The notes beneath the pieces were generated by a model. The model was not told where the DNA came from. It was given only the letters and a program-made list of their open reading frames with translations, and did not search any database. DNA of 64,000 nt, from positions 35,656,801 through 35,720,800 of the forward strand of contig OU744734.1 of the NCBI GenBank assembly GCA_916613615.1, read 5' to 3'. Positions 1-12,500 of this stretch are shown in pieces. The translations under genes and the position numbers were made by a program. The stretch is from Steromphala cineraria (lineage: Eukaryota; Mollusca; Gastropoda; Trochida; Trochidae). Position 1 is the first letter of the stretch, and each line of letters begins with the position of its first letter.

Positions 1-2200
1 TGTTTCTGTTTTCGGGATATCCATAAAAAATGTAACGTTTGTATAAATCATTGTGAGCTTGGGTAGATGTCTCTATCCATTCCTTATTTTTTTCCATTTG
101 TTTTTAACAATTGGAAAATCGAAAAGAAGGTGACTGATGGTCTCTTTTTCTGCATTTATTTTGTCTATGATTTTCATCTATGATTTTCATCTAATGCAAT
201 AATTCTTTTGTTGGGGAAATTCTGTGGAGAATAAAACGAGATGAATTGATCGATTTTGCTTTTGAATTCAGATTTTAAACAAAAGGCATCTTGTTTATTT
301 GATTCCATTCAATTTCATCGACTTCTCATTAATTTTGTGTATTTATGTACACTCAAAGTGTTCTCTGATTCTTGTAGTTTATCATAAAAAGTCCGAGATC
401 CCGTTTTCTTTGTAGCTGCATTTTTAATAAAGTATGGGATAAATGGCATATCTAGTTTTGTTATGATGTTGATTTTGCTTTGACAACATCTTTTTACTCT
501 GACGATACCAGCAAATTCAAGGAAGTTTGTTTTACATTTGAGGATGAGTTAGTGAGTTGGGACTTTACGTGTTGTCGCCTATTTTTTAGCTATTTAACAC
601 GTGGGGTTGACAGATCAGGGAGAAATGGATCAAGTTGCAGATCTCAACCGCCCTCCCGTCTCATCTCGGACAGCAAGGAACTTCGGAAAACATTCCAGTG
701 TTGTGCCGTGACATTGTCTAAGGTTTAGGCTTGGTTGTAATTCCACTAATGCGGTTCGTGTGATCTTTTTGTTTTCTCTGAGAACTTATGTTTGTCTTAA
801 TTGACAATATGCCTTCAAATGACACTTGTTGAGACACGGTTTCAGCGATTTGTGTCACATCAAATTGGCAGTGATCGATGTTTAGAAAACAATGTCGTTA
901 GTCGTTCGGTTGTCCTAAATAAAATTTGCTTAGCAGAATATCGATGTTTTAAAGACTACATTAAAGTTTTGCCAGCATTTCCGCGCAGAAAACGCATGTC
1001 ATCATATTAATAGGTAAACGATGTAACAATTTGTTAATTTGTAGTTGGCAATGGAAGATGACGTTAATTTTTCGTCAATTTTTATGCCGTCAGTTTAGAC
1101 AGTTTAGGAAAACTTGTGCCTAGACTATACCCTTAAGCAGGCTTTAGAGAAGGTTTCTCAACATGTGATAATATATCAGTTATGCAAATGATAATCCAAA
1201 TATATGCGGTATAGATGGACAGTTTTTCACTCTGATAAAAATATGTATCATGACATGAAATCCAGAATAATTATATGTCTATGCTACGAAGGTCTTCGAC
1301 AAGGCGAAAACTGCTCGCTCCTCTTGTTTACCATTTATCTGATTGATCTTGAACAAAACTTATTTGACAACAGTTGCATTGGCTTTCAATATGAATCGAA
1401 TTGTCATTTTATATCACTTAACTCTACTGTTATATGTTATATGTTTTGTTAACGCGATAGCTTACGAACCATCTTACCCAATGTCTTCAAACTTAGTCAC
1501 AACCTAGCATGGGGGACTACGGAAACATCAGTCACTTGGGTGACCGTGACATTATTTTCAAGATCATTCAGGTACTTTGGCCACTTTTGAAACTCTTGTT
1601 AAAACAATATATCTTGAACCGTTTTACCAAATGCTTTCAATGTAGGCTGATGCATCAGTTCATAAGATACATGTATAAGATTTTTTATTTATAACATTAA
1701 TACAGAGGGGAAGTTCTGTCCGGACTTAAAGCACAAACCTGCAAATTTTAAGGGCAATGAATTGAAAAATTGAAATGTCAAAATCAGTGAACGTTTATTT
1801 TAACACTTTCTATATTCTCTCAAACGTTCATGCCAATCAACCACGTCATTACACAAATGCTGCCTCAAAATCGTCCAATTTACTTAAACAACTCGGATAA
1901 TTGCAACAATTTTTTTCTTGAAGGTTTTATAAAGATGACAAAATATGAAATATTTGTCCAAAGTTACCTGCGCTAAATTGCACACTTCATTACCACAATT
2001 CATAATATTGAAGGAACCTTTATAAAACACAATTATCAAAAAACATCCTCATAAGCTTCTAAAAGTTCAACAGCCATGTTCACTGTTCAGTGAATAATTC
2101 AACAACTAATATATAAATATACGTAATGACTAACCTTATAATTGTACTCAGGGTTGTGAAGGAGTCCATTAGACCACCACACTTCACGAAAACATCCTCA
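1..2200. other. AT-rich DNA without recognisable genes
   Basis: Only short open frames (up to about 82 codons) occur here. None has a recognisable motif, a homologous neighbour or a convincing exon structure. Nothing supports a gene, RNA or mobile element. Confidence 0.5.
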
Positions 2201-2212
2201 TTATCTTGTGGA

Positions 2213-3523
2213 GGTTATACCAGTAAGGGTACCAAAATATGTCACTTGGAAGATGGAGATACCAGTAAGGGTACCACTAGATGTCACTTGGAAGATGGAG
2301 ATACCTGAATGGGTACCACTAGATGTCACTTGGAAGATGGCGATACCTGAATGGGTACCACTAGATGTCACTTGGAAGATGGAGATACCAGATTGGGTAC
2401 CACAAGATGCCACTTGGAAGATGGAGATACCAGAATGGGTACCACTAGATGTCACTTGGAAGATGGAGATACTAGTAAGGGTACCACTAGATGTCACTTG
2501 GAAGATTGAGATACCTGAATGGGTACCACTAGATGTCACTTGGAAGATGGAGATACCTGAATGGGTACCACTAGATGTCACTTGGAAGATGGAGATGCCA
2601 GTAAGGGTACCACTAGATGTCACTTGGAAGATGGAGATACCAGAATGGGTACCACCAGATGTCACTTGGAAGATGGAGATACCTGAATGGGTACCACTAG
2701 ATGTCACTTGGAAGATGGAGATACCAGAATGGGTACCACTAAATGTCACTTGGAAGATGGAGATACCTGAATGGGTGTCACTAGATGTCACTTGGATGAT
2801 GGAGATACCAGTTTGGGTACCACTAGATGTCACTTTGAAGATGGAAATACCTGAATGGGTACCACTAGATGTCACTTGGAAGATGGAGATACCAGATTGG
2901 GTACCACTAGATGTCACTTGGAAGATTGAGATACCAGATTGGGTACCACTAGATGTCACTTGGAAGATGGAGATACCTGAATGGGTACCACTAGATGTCA
3001 CTTGAAAGATGGAGATACCTGAATGGGTACCACTAGATGTTACTTGGAAGATGGAGATACCTGAATGGGTGCAACAAGATGTCACTTGGAAGATGGAAAT
3101 ACCTGAATGGGTACCACTAGATGTCACTTGGAAGATTGAGATACCAGATTGGGTACCACTAGATGTCACTTGGAAGATGGAGATACCTGAATGGGTACCA
3201 CTAGATGTCACTTGGAAGATGGAGATACCTGAATGGGTACCACTAGATGTCACTTGGAAGATGGAGATACCAGAGTGGGTGCCACTAGATGTCACTTGGA
3301 AGATGGAGATACTAGTAAGGCAACCACAAGATGCCACGGAAGATGGAGATACCTGAATGGGTACCACTAGATGTCACTTGGAAGATGGATATACCTGAAT
3401 GGGTGCCACTAGATGTCACTTGGAAGATGGAGATATCAGTATGGGTACCACTAGATGTCACTTGGAAGATGGAGATACCTGAATGGGTACCACTAGATGT
3501 CACTTGGAAGATGGAGATACCAT
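2213..3523. repeat. 42-bp minisatellite, about 31 copies
   Basis: A 42-bp unit is repeated head to tail with a few percent divergence. Most units contain a KpnI site (GGTACC) in the context GGGTACCACTAGATGTCAC. Because 42 is a multiple of three and the unit has few stops, long open frames arise on both strands. The plus strand reads a 14-residue unit close to MEIPEWVPLDVTWK; the minus strand reads GISIFQVTSSGTHS. One unit near 3335 has lost two bases, which shifts the frame, and a TGA appears near 3004. Neither end runs into a gene-like sequence, so I treat this as non-coding satellite DNA. Confidence 0.95.
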
Positions 3524-5535
3524 TTTTAAAATTATGGTAAATATTCACGTTTCATAATTTGTTAACAAGAATTTGCAGAGAATAAACATTTTGAAAGTTG
3601 CCTTATGTAGGGGATAATATGTTTGAATGATATAATGTTTTGGGATGCAATAATTGTTTTCCTAAAATATTTTGTTAATAGCTTAACAAATCTCGTACTG
3701 TTCATATTTTCTGTAAATGAGTTGCAAAAGGACAAATGACCTGCTTGAATAAGTAGGTACTAAATTGTTTTGAGTCGTCCATTTTTAGGAATGATGCTTT
3801 GTTATGAAGGAATAATATGTGGTTGATTTGTCTACCGATATATCAAAACATTACTTGACCTGTTACCTCTCCAAAAATGATAATTCCTGTAACATGATGC
3901 CAACAAGAATTGCTCCCCTTGACCAATAAAAAAAGGACAAGCTCCGGGATATACAGTCCGTTAGGCTTGATATTTAGTGCATGAAGGGCTCCATACTTAA
4001 TAAGGACACATGCTCTAGTATTTCAATTGATTTCCTCAATACTTCTGATTTGCTGGTTGCTGAGTCAAAGCAAAGCTTATCGCCTGTCACAGATCACTGA
4101 TGATAAAACATCATTGGCAATTGTTGTCTCTGAAAACATCTCGCATCCTGTTTTGGTGAAAGCTTCAGTATTTATTGCTTTTGTCACTTGTTTGTTCTAG
4201 GATCCCAATGAATCGATTATCTGTTTTATCTTAATTGGAACATAGCTATGAGTGTTAATAAAGTTTTTTCTAAGTTGAGTAAGATATATCGTATTCATAT
4301 TATCTGTGCACAGTCAAGGTCTGAGTTGATTATGTAATTTTTTTTACAAAAACGGTGTCCTGCTGTGTGTATTTTTTTATATTTGGCTTGAATTTATTCA
4401 TTATTTGCTGTTTGTGAAAATACATTTGATATTTATGACAACACATTGATACGCCGTAAAATCTAAATGTGATTGATTTTTAAAAGAGAGAAGATCATGG
4501 AATTTCTTGATCAATATAAAAAAACATTACTGTAAATCTGAAGGAGTACATCTTTTGCAATATCGACATGTGATCATCTTCTGTTTTAAAATCATTTTGT
4601 AAAATAATTATATGAACTTAATACTAAAGTCATCTTAAATGCCATCACTATAAAAATCATCATTAAGAAATTGAGGTTAGATCGAAACACAAATGTTCCA
4701 CGATCAATGATTTAGTTCAGGTTGAATATTTGCAGAAATCGTTTTCGAACTTTGCTTTCTTATTAACCATAGTTTACAGATTCGACCCACTGACACACAG
4801 GATCACGATACGAAAATAGAAGATTATAATCACACTATCATCCTGCAATTTCTTGAAGATCACGAAAGAGCAGACATTTATGACATTTATTTTCTAAAGG
4901 GAAATTATCTAAGCATCTCAGTTTAACTTTGTCTTCACTCTCTTTATCATTGTCAGTGTCAGGTTATTCTTATAGAACGGCCTGATTGATTATCATACTT
5001 AGACATAGAAATATCGTCAAAGAAAATTGGAATTTATTATGTTTAAACTAACTTGAAAACTTGAATTTTTTTTACTTATATAACATTGCTTTAGTTTTAT
5101 TCTAAATTATTGATTATCTTGGAGATATCTCTGCTTTTGCTCTATTGTTATATTTGACAGCTTGAACCATCTAGTAAAACAACATATCTCAGTTTTGCCT
5201 GCTTGGGAGTCTTTTAGGTTGTTTTGTCAACCAGTTAACACTCCGGTTAGAGTACACACAGATACAAACATCTTTCAAACCGCCAGCTGGAGCCTTGTTC
5301 CAGAAATATGTCTGGTGGTTTGTATAAACTGTGAGCTAAGACAGTTCTATTATCACCAGTGATGAAGTTGCCAATGCAGGATTGTGTGTCGGTGACAAGA
5401 TGACAATAGTCAGTAATGTAGCTCCAGTTTGAACACAGCCTGAAGTGTCTCAACAGAGACATACTGATCAGAATATCATAAAAGGTCAGCTGTTTGGCAT
5501 ACTACTATCATCGTTTTATAAATTGCATATTCATA
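3524..5535. other. Anonymous AT-rich DNA with one block shared with unit B
   Basis: No gene is seen. The block at about 4075-4200 resembles 18890-19010, so an older copy of part of the duplicated unit reaches this far left. The remainder shows no recognisable structure. Confidence 0.4.
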
Positions 5536-5537
5536 TA

Positions 5538-6070
5538 CAGCTGCGTACCTTAAGTTTGTTCACTTACCTGCTTCTTTTAGTACACATATTATGTAATTTG
5601 GATTTTTTTAATCATCCTGACATAGCGAAAACGAAACGGATATTGCTTTTGAACTTTGAGTACATAAATTAACATTCACTATTTTGTAATTTTCTCTACA
5701 AAATCCTTCACTAGTGATCAATGGCTTTACACCTGTCATAATTGTTCCTTTGCATTAATGCGATGTAATTGTACTGATTATTTTCTTACAAAGTTTATAT
5801 GGAATATTTAAATCGAAATTTAAGAAAATCTGAATTTCACAAATATGACTCCATCGGTCTATCTAATCATGCCAAATATCTGTATTCAGTACCAGTGACA
5901 CAGTGATCACGAAATACATGTATGGTTTGGGATTGATTATTTTATTAATGGATAATTGGTTGTCGTTTGTAGGTGCTCTTGGAGTTATTTTATGGACGTC
6001 AAAATGAAACCCAATTTACATGATATTTGCAGATACACTAGCAAGTGAACAGACTTAAGGTACGCAGCTG
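5538..6070. mobile_element. 533-bp MITE with TA target duplication (Tc1/mariner-like)
   Basis: The left end CAGCTGCGTACCTTAAG and right end CTTAAGGTACGCAGCTG are inverted copies. The match runs about 28 bp with one or two differences. The dinucleotide TA lies directly outside both ends (5536-5537 and 6071-6072), as expected for Tc1/mariner-type insertion. There is no transposase frame inside, so it is non-autonomous. Assignment to Tc1/mariner rests only on the TA duplication and the CAG start. Confidence 0.8.
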
Positions 6071-6569
6071 TATAACAATAAACATATTTTTTAGGTTATG
6101 TTTTATGTAAATGCAATAACTTCAATTTGACATCCGTCCGTGTTTTTGCAATCCATATCATTCACGTGTACCAAACTTCAAACAGAGGCTCGATGAACAT
6201 TTCATGACTTGATCTGCCATTGTAGGTAGGGAATGAATTGCGCAATGGTTAGTCTGTGTTTCATCACAAGACGGTAGTACCACGAATAGCGAGCCCCCTG
6301 AAGAATGAAATTGTGTATTTGCCTTCACAAGACATATAATTTTTGCTTATCAAATATATTCAAAAGTTACTCTTAAAATAATTTTGTTTTTGCAGATGTT
6401 GAGAATAGCAATTCGTGAATACCAACATCATTTACATTTATTTGTAAAACCGTCAAACTCTCTGCAGCAGCTAGTCTACATAAGCTGATGTAAAACATCA
6501 GATTTCTGCAAAAACATGACATGTGACTTCTAATGATATCAGTTTTTGTTCTTAGGACATTTACATTCG

Positions 6570-9500
6570 TCATCATTAAGGCCGGAAATTATCCTACTGC
6601 AACAATAACAAATACAGGAGCTGACGACAAACCTTGATCTGAACATGGCATCTATAAACGCTTCATGATGTATGTAAGTAACCCATAATCTGAACAAACT
6701 CTCACTAACATCTTTGAATGACCAAAACAGGAATAAAAATAACAATACGTATTTACAGAACCATTATCAACTTGTGATGAAACTGTACCGATTAAACGCA
6801 TGAAGTTAATACATCATACCTATATCAATAACTGAACAACATCTTATTAAGTATCTTTGTGAATTACCAATCCCCTTTCATAGACATTTATTGTACCTCT
6901 TAATATATATCTAGCTTTAAAAATTTTTAATCAATCATAGAGCATTGTCCATTTACTGCGCCTATGCGTTGTTCCGATTACCATTTTGTCTGACAAACAG
7001 CAAAATAAATTTTACTTCCTTGTTTGATTTCCACTATATTCAAAGTCAGAAAATGTTATTTCAGCATACCAGGTCTGAAGTTGTATGTTGAGGACAAAGG
7101 TTAACACTTTACCCACATGAACAGAGTTTGCAAGAGAGATACCTGAGACATGAGACCTCTATAAACATCAGATATCTGATACGCAAGGCATATATCTACA
7201 ACATCATTCGTCGAGGAAACATCCAAATAACCAGGACAGGACAACCAAATAATTTCAATAGCGACATATCTTGAACAATAAGAAAAGCTTCTACAACATT
7301 ATTTTTCTTAAACAGTTTAAGATATATCAATATTGTTTTTCTTACGTATTGTCATGATATGTTTAATCCAAACATGTAGTACCAATTTGACCAATTTACA
7401 TATATTTTAAAAACAAATTGACATTAATTCATGGACAAAACACACTTTAATCAATTATCAGTTCCATTCTATACAACAATCCCCAAAAGACTGGACAACC
7501 TTAAAGATAGCAGTTTAATTGTTCACTCCAATTTTATCTTATTCATGTGAAGTTTGATGATATTTTGACTAATGACACTTTGTGAAAGACGAATGTAAAG
7601 TAACAAAATCTGATCATAACAAACCTTCAAGTAGAGTTTGTTCGAAACCCTAATAACAGGAAGTAGAAAGCTTTACAGAAAGTGTGCACCCAATATAACA
7701 ATGTTACTAACAGAAAGACCATTACGTCCTGATAAATTCACGTTTCAGTGTACTGTGAGCTTCAAAGAAGGTCATTTACACCATACTGTCTGGCTACAAG
7801 TTGTTACAAATTATTGCCTGTGATCTTATAAGATTTCGAGCTCCCACACCAAAGGCATTTTCATAAGTCTGTTCTTGTTTGATCTTTACTTTCCCAGCTA
7901 CTGGAATAATGAAAAAAAGTGGTGGCATTTGACAAGCTGGGATCGCAGCATATTTCCTCCTTGTATCGAGCATCAGTAATTGAAATTACATTAATATTTA
8001 TGGCGTTTATAAGTGCCTGATTCGGCTGAATATTGATATGTGCTTGCAGTCTATCTTTGAACATAAAATGTTGTGATATTGTACCAGGTTTTATTTTATA
8101 AATGAATTCAGTGACTAGAACCCTCTTTCTGAACAGCCTAATTGAAGTGTTAATCCACATCTCCATTGCTCCTTAACAATTTCATATTTGGTTACTGTAG
8201 TTGCTTAGATCGCTTAAGAACTGGTATATCTCAGAATTAAAATAACATCAATTCATCATACAAAGATGTTCGACTGAGACAAGGGTGTCAGACCCAAGAA
8301 CTGTTTGCTCAAAGCCACTTGCATTTCTTTAATTCTGTGAATTTTGTGTATTTGTTGATATTAATTTGGTTGCTATAATGTATAGATTTTAATGGATCAT
8401 AAAACAGATTTTTTCAGAGCGGCCGATTTTGAATATGGCGGCGGACAATTGACACATAAAAACACAGTTTTTAATTTACTTCAGGGTCGGTGGGAGATTT
8501 AAAAAACTCGAAAAAGATGAATATAAATACGGTCGGTCAAAATGAAATCTACAAAACTGGGAAGTGGTCCTTCTACCCGAACCCCTTTTCAAATAGTGAT
8601 GAGTTGATCAAATAACAAATTTTTGCCTACTGATCTCTACGCAATTTTGGTAGACTTAGCATAAGTATAAAGATTTTAAACGTAATTTTAGGTTTAGAAC
8701 GAGTTTTTCGGCATAAAGAAAGTGCAACATGACAATTTGTCTGACAGACAGATTTCATAAGATATCTTAAGAGGACTTACAGCACTTACTAGCCTGCTTA
8801 AACACTGTTGTCCATCGCTTAACCCAATTGATACTGTGTCTTCTTGAACGTCTTAGTGCCTGTGTCATTCTCTGACACAAACTCATTAAGCCAATCGAAA
8901 GGAGCGCAATATCATACTAGGGGCAGGTAACTCCAGTGTACAATTCATTATAGTATACGCTATTTAAAAACAAGGATGTGATTGTATAGCTTACGACTGG
9001 GTTTGTCTGCGCTAAACTGATTATAGTGACATGTGATAGAGGTAGGTGCATTCAGACCGAGACGGAGAGGATATCCCGAATGGTTTGAGCCCCCATAGAG
9101 ACAATATTTTTTATATTTTATTCCTCGGAGCACGGTCGATTTTAATCAGACTGTGTTTATGGTTAAAGTAACATATGGATTCCATAGAATTTAAAAAATA
9201 AAATTTCACTTACTTTTAGTATGAAAATGAAATTGAAAAATATTTATAAACCAGTATGTGATATATGTACATGTAGTAATGTGACACTAGGATTTTCTTA
9301 ATAAACTTGAAATTTCAAATTTTGGCAGAAAGATGGTCCGATACAATGCCCAAAATTTAGTGAACACCTGATTGTATAATTTGTATATACAAGAAAAATG
9401 TCTTTTGCTCCATTTTCAAAGAGGAAAACTTCAATATTGCATACATAAAAGACATGTTTAAAATTCTGTAAAACTGTATGTATAAATATGCATGAAACAA

Positions 9501-12500
9501 ATGAGCGATTACATTTTGAATTGTAAAAAAAAAAAGGTTTTGTCGAATGTTTTTATAATTTGTTTCAAATACATTTGACATAAGCATGAACTTACTTACC
9601 CCTGTACCTAAGATACTAGTGAAGTGAAATGTTTCGTCATCTTTTCTTACAAAAGATATTTTACATTATGAAGATTCTATAATGAAACGTTGCAAGAAGC
9701 AGTAAATTCCAAATACTTTGCTGAGGATATAACGTACATGTATCCATTACTTAATAAAGACCCTATTTCTCATTGTGTTTACGTCATCTGATTTACTGAC
9801 AGAATAATAAAGTGTCATTTACTTCTGTTATATAGCTACTTTCCATATTTGATAGTCTGGCTCAGATAAATTCTCATCCTCACCAGAATTCGTTAATTAC
9901 GTATACTTCATATCTTCATATTAAAGAATTGAGAGGTCTAGCATTTTTATTACATTTTGATTTATAGAAAGGCAAAAGTCACATTTCTGAAATATAAAAC
10001 GACAAAATCTAAATTCTTGTAAATAACTATCCATAAATGAATGACCTTTACCATAAACCTGACAAATTTCTGAAGAACCTAGCGGTCGACCATTTTTATA
10101 CCATTCTATTTTATAGTAAAGCACATTTCATAAGCCCTTGTCAACACCTTTAAAAGCTCGGCGCAGTGGTTTGAAACTGACACGGGCGGAAACCAGAAAC
10201 AAATAACTTTTTTCTAGGCCTAAGAGATTGATTGCAACAAGGAGATGATTTCCTTATTATGACCTTATACAAAAACATAAATAAGGTATTTTCTTTGGCA
10301 TTTGTTTGGATATTGAAAAGATATTTGGAACAAAAGAATTTGTCTTATGAGAAGTTAGACAATGTATTAGAGTTGATTTTCTACCGGGAAAATTGAGATA
10401 AAGTCAGAAAGATTTTGAGGATGAACAGAGGAGCGAATTGGCCGGAAAATTTTAGCGGGAAAAAATCTTCGTAACAGAAGAAAATGATAATCTTCGCAAC
10501 CATCTCTAAACTGGAGGCAACTTGATATTGTAATTTGGAATAGAAACGGTTACACGGATCAAGTTAGACTTATTCCTACTTCCTCTTATGAGAAACAAAC
10601 ATTACAGATTATAAAGTTACTGCCAATTTCTATTTCAAAAAATCTAATCTTTAAATTATAAAATTTCAATCAAATTGAGTATGATATGTTATTGTGTTAC
10701 TATAATCGCTCGATAAGAAACCAAGTAATCATAATCTTTTCAAGACACATGTTGAATTTACTCAAAAAAAGATAAAACGATAAGAAATGGAATTAGGAGA
10801 TAAACATACTGTGTTTGGAAATCAGCGGCATATAACAGAATTATTATAGCTCTAAATGTAATTTAAAGTCGAAAGCGTAGCGTGAGGCTTTAAATGAATA
10901 ATTTAGAGCTATAATGATTCCGAACCGAGTTATAAGCATTTCACGATGAAACTGACGTCGGCAAATTACCAAGGGATGTAAAGGGAACATGAATTCTAAA
11001 AAAATAAAGCCATTGGCTCTGTAGCTCATCAGGCCAGCTTCATCATCAATTATGCTGTATAGTGTGGCCAATGTCACATATCCCCCCTTTGTAGAGGCCA
11101 CAGGGTCACCAATCATAAAATTAAGTATATAGGCGAAAAGTTTCAGTTTTCTAGGCCTTATACTTCAGGAGAAGATTAAAATAGATTTGAAGGACGTTCC
11201 CGTTGCCTTTATTAGGGACAACAGGGTCATCAAAGCTACAATTTATAATCCTCACTAGTCAAGGAGTCTGTACACAAAGTTTCAGCTTTCTAGGTCTCAT
11301 GGTTCTGGAGAAGAAGATGAAAACAGGTTTTTAGGGTGTGGCCCCTGTGGCCCTTATTAGGGTCACATGGCCACCAAAGCTACAATTCATAATCTTCACT
11401 AGTCAAGGAGTCTGGAAACAAAGTTTGAGCTTTCTAGGCCTCATGGTCCTGGAGGAGAAGATGAAAATAGGTTTTAAGGGTGTGGGCCCTATGGCCCTTA
11501 TTAGGGGTCACAGGGCCACCAAAGCTACAATTCATAATCCTCACTTTTCAAGGAGTCTGTACACGAAGTTTCAGCTTTCTAGGCCTTATGGTTCTGGAGA
11601 AGAAGTCGAAATTCCACAAAGTTTACAGACGGACGGACGCCTGACACCATGCCATGACATAAGCCCATCGGGCATTACAGGCCAGATGAGCTAAAAAGGC
11701 AATGTAAGATTAAACAGAATTAAATAACGTACTTTTAATAGAAAAACAGAATTTTATAATCAAAATTCATGTTATCAAGGTGATTTTAAGTGATGCATAT
11801 TTTGGATATTTATAGAACTTATTGATGCTGTGTTCACAAAAAGAAGAAGGAAAGAAATATTTGCAGTCTCTGAATGGTTTCGATACTAAAACTTCATTTT
11901 CAAAATACCTACTTAAACGTTAATTCCTGATGTCACGGCAGTTTGATTATTTCAAGTGCAACTTTGGCAGCTTACATTTGAATAATTAACAACAGCATAG
12001 CCTAACTGTGAAAGCAGAGAGACATTATGCAAGGCAAATAAAATACCCTAAAAATTTGAGGTTATGTTACATGAAAAACAGACATGCTAAATTAAACGCA
12101 TATACATGTACATGTAAGTGTCGATGCTGCTACGACATGCCGTAAATATTGTCGCAAATTAGGTGAATTAGATTTTTGTGAATAGATTTCTCCATGAGCT
12201 GATCATCATAAACAGAAAATTTCTGAATGGGTATTTGACCGGGTATGTCTGTGCTTTGTTTGGAATCATTTTTGGAAAACATCAAGAACCTAAACTTTTA
12301 ATTATCCACTTTTGCACACAAGAAATGTTTGATGAAATAATATATAGTGGTAATCATCAGATGATGGCAAGATTTCAGTCTTTAGAGCAAGTTATATTTG
12401 AGAGAAAATATCCAATTCAAATAATCTGCAACATGGAAGGAGGGGGTTTCGGTAAAACAAATAAATCATGACAAGCAGACAAGTTAAAGAGTATTTTAAG

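Noticed and set aside
2201..3367. 388-codon minus-strand frame made of GISIFQVTSSGTHS repeats, and its plus-strand partner
   Set aside because: Both are by-products of the 42-bp minisatellite, whose unit is divisible by three. There is no gene context, and stops and a two-base deletion interrupt the array.
7861..8166. 101-codon minus-strand frame, partner of 17383-17598
   Set aside because: The two copies share only part of the frame (EFIYKIKP region) and diverge by indels as the surrounding non-coding duplication does; no protein motif.
11338..11694. 118-codon plus-strand frame
   Set aside because: Lies wholly in the core repeats and end of a pearl-like element.
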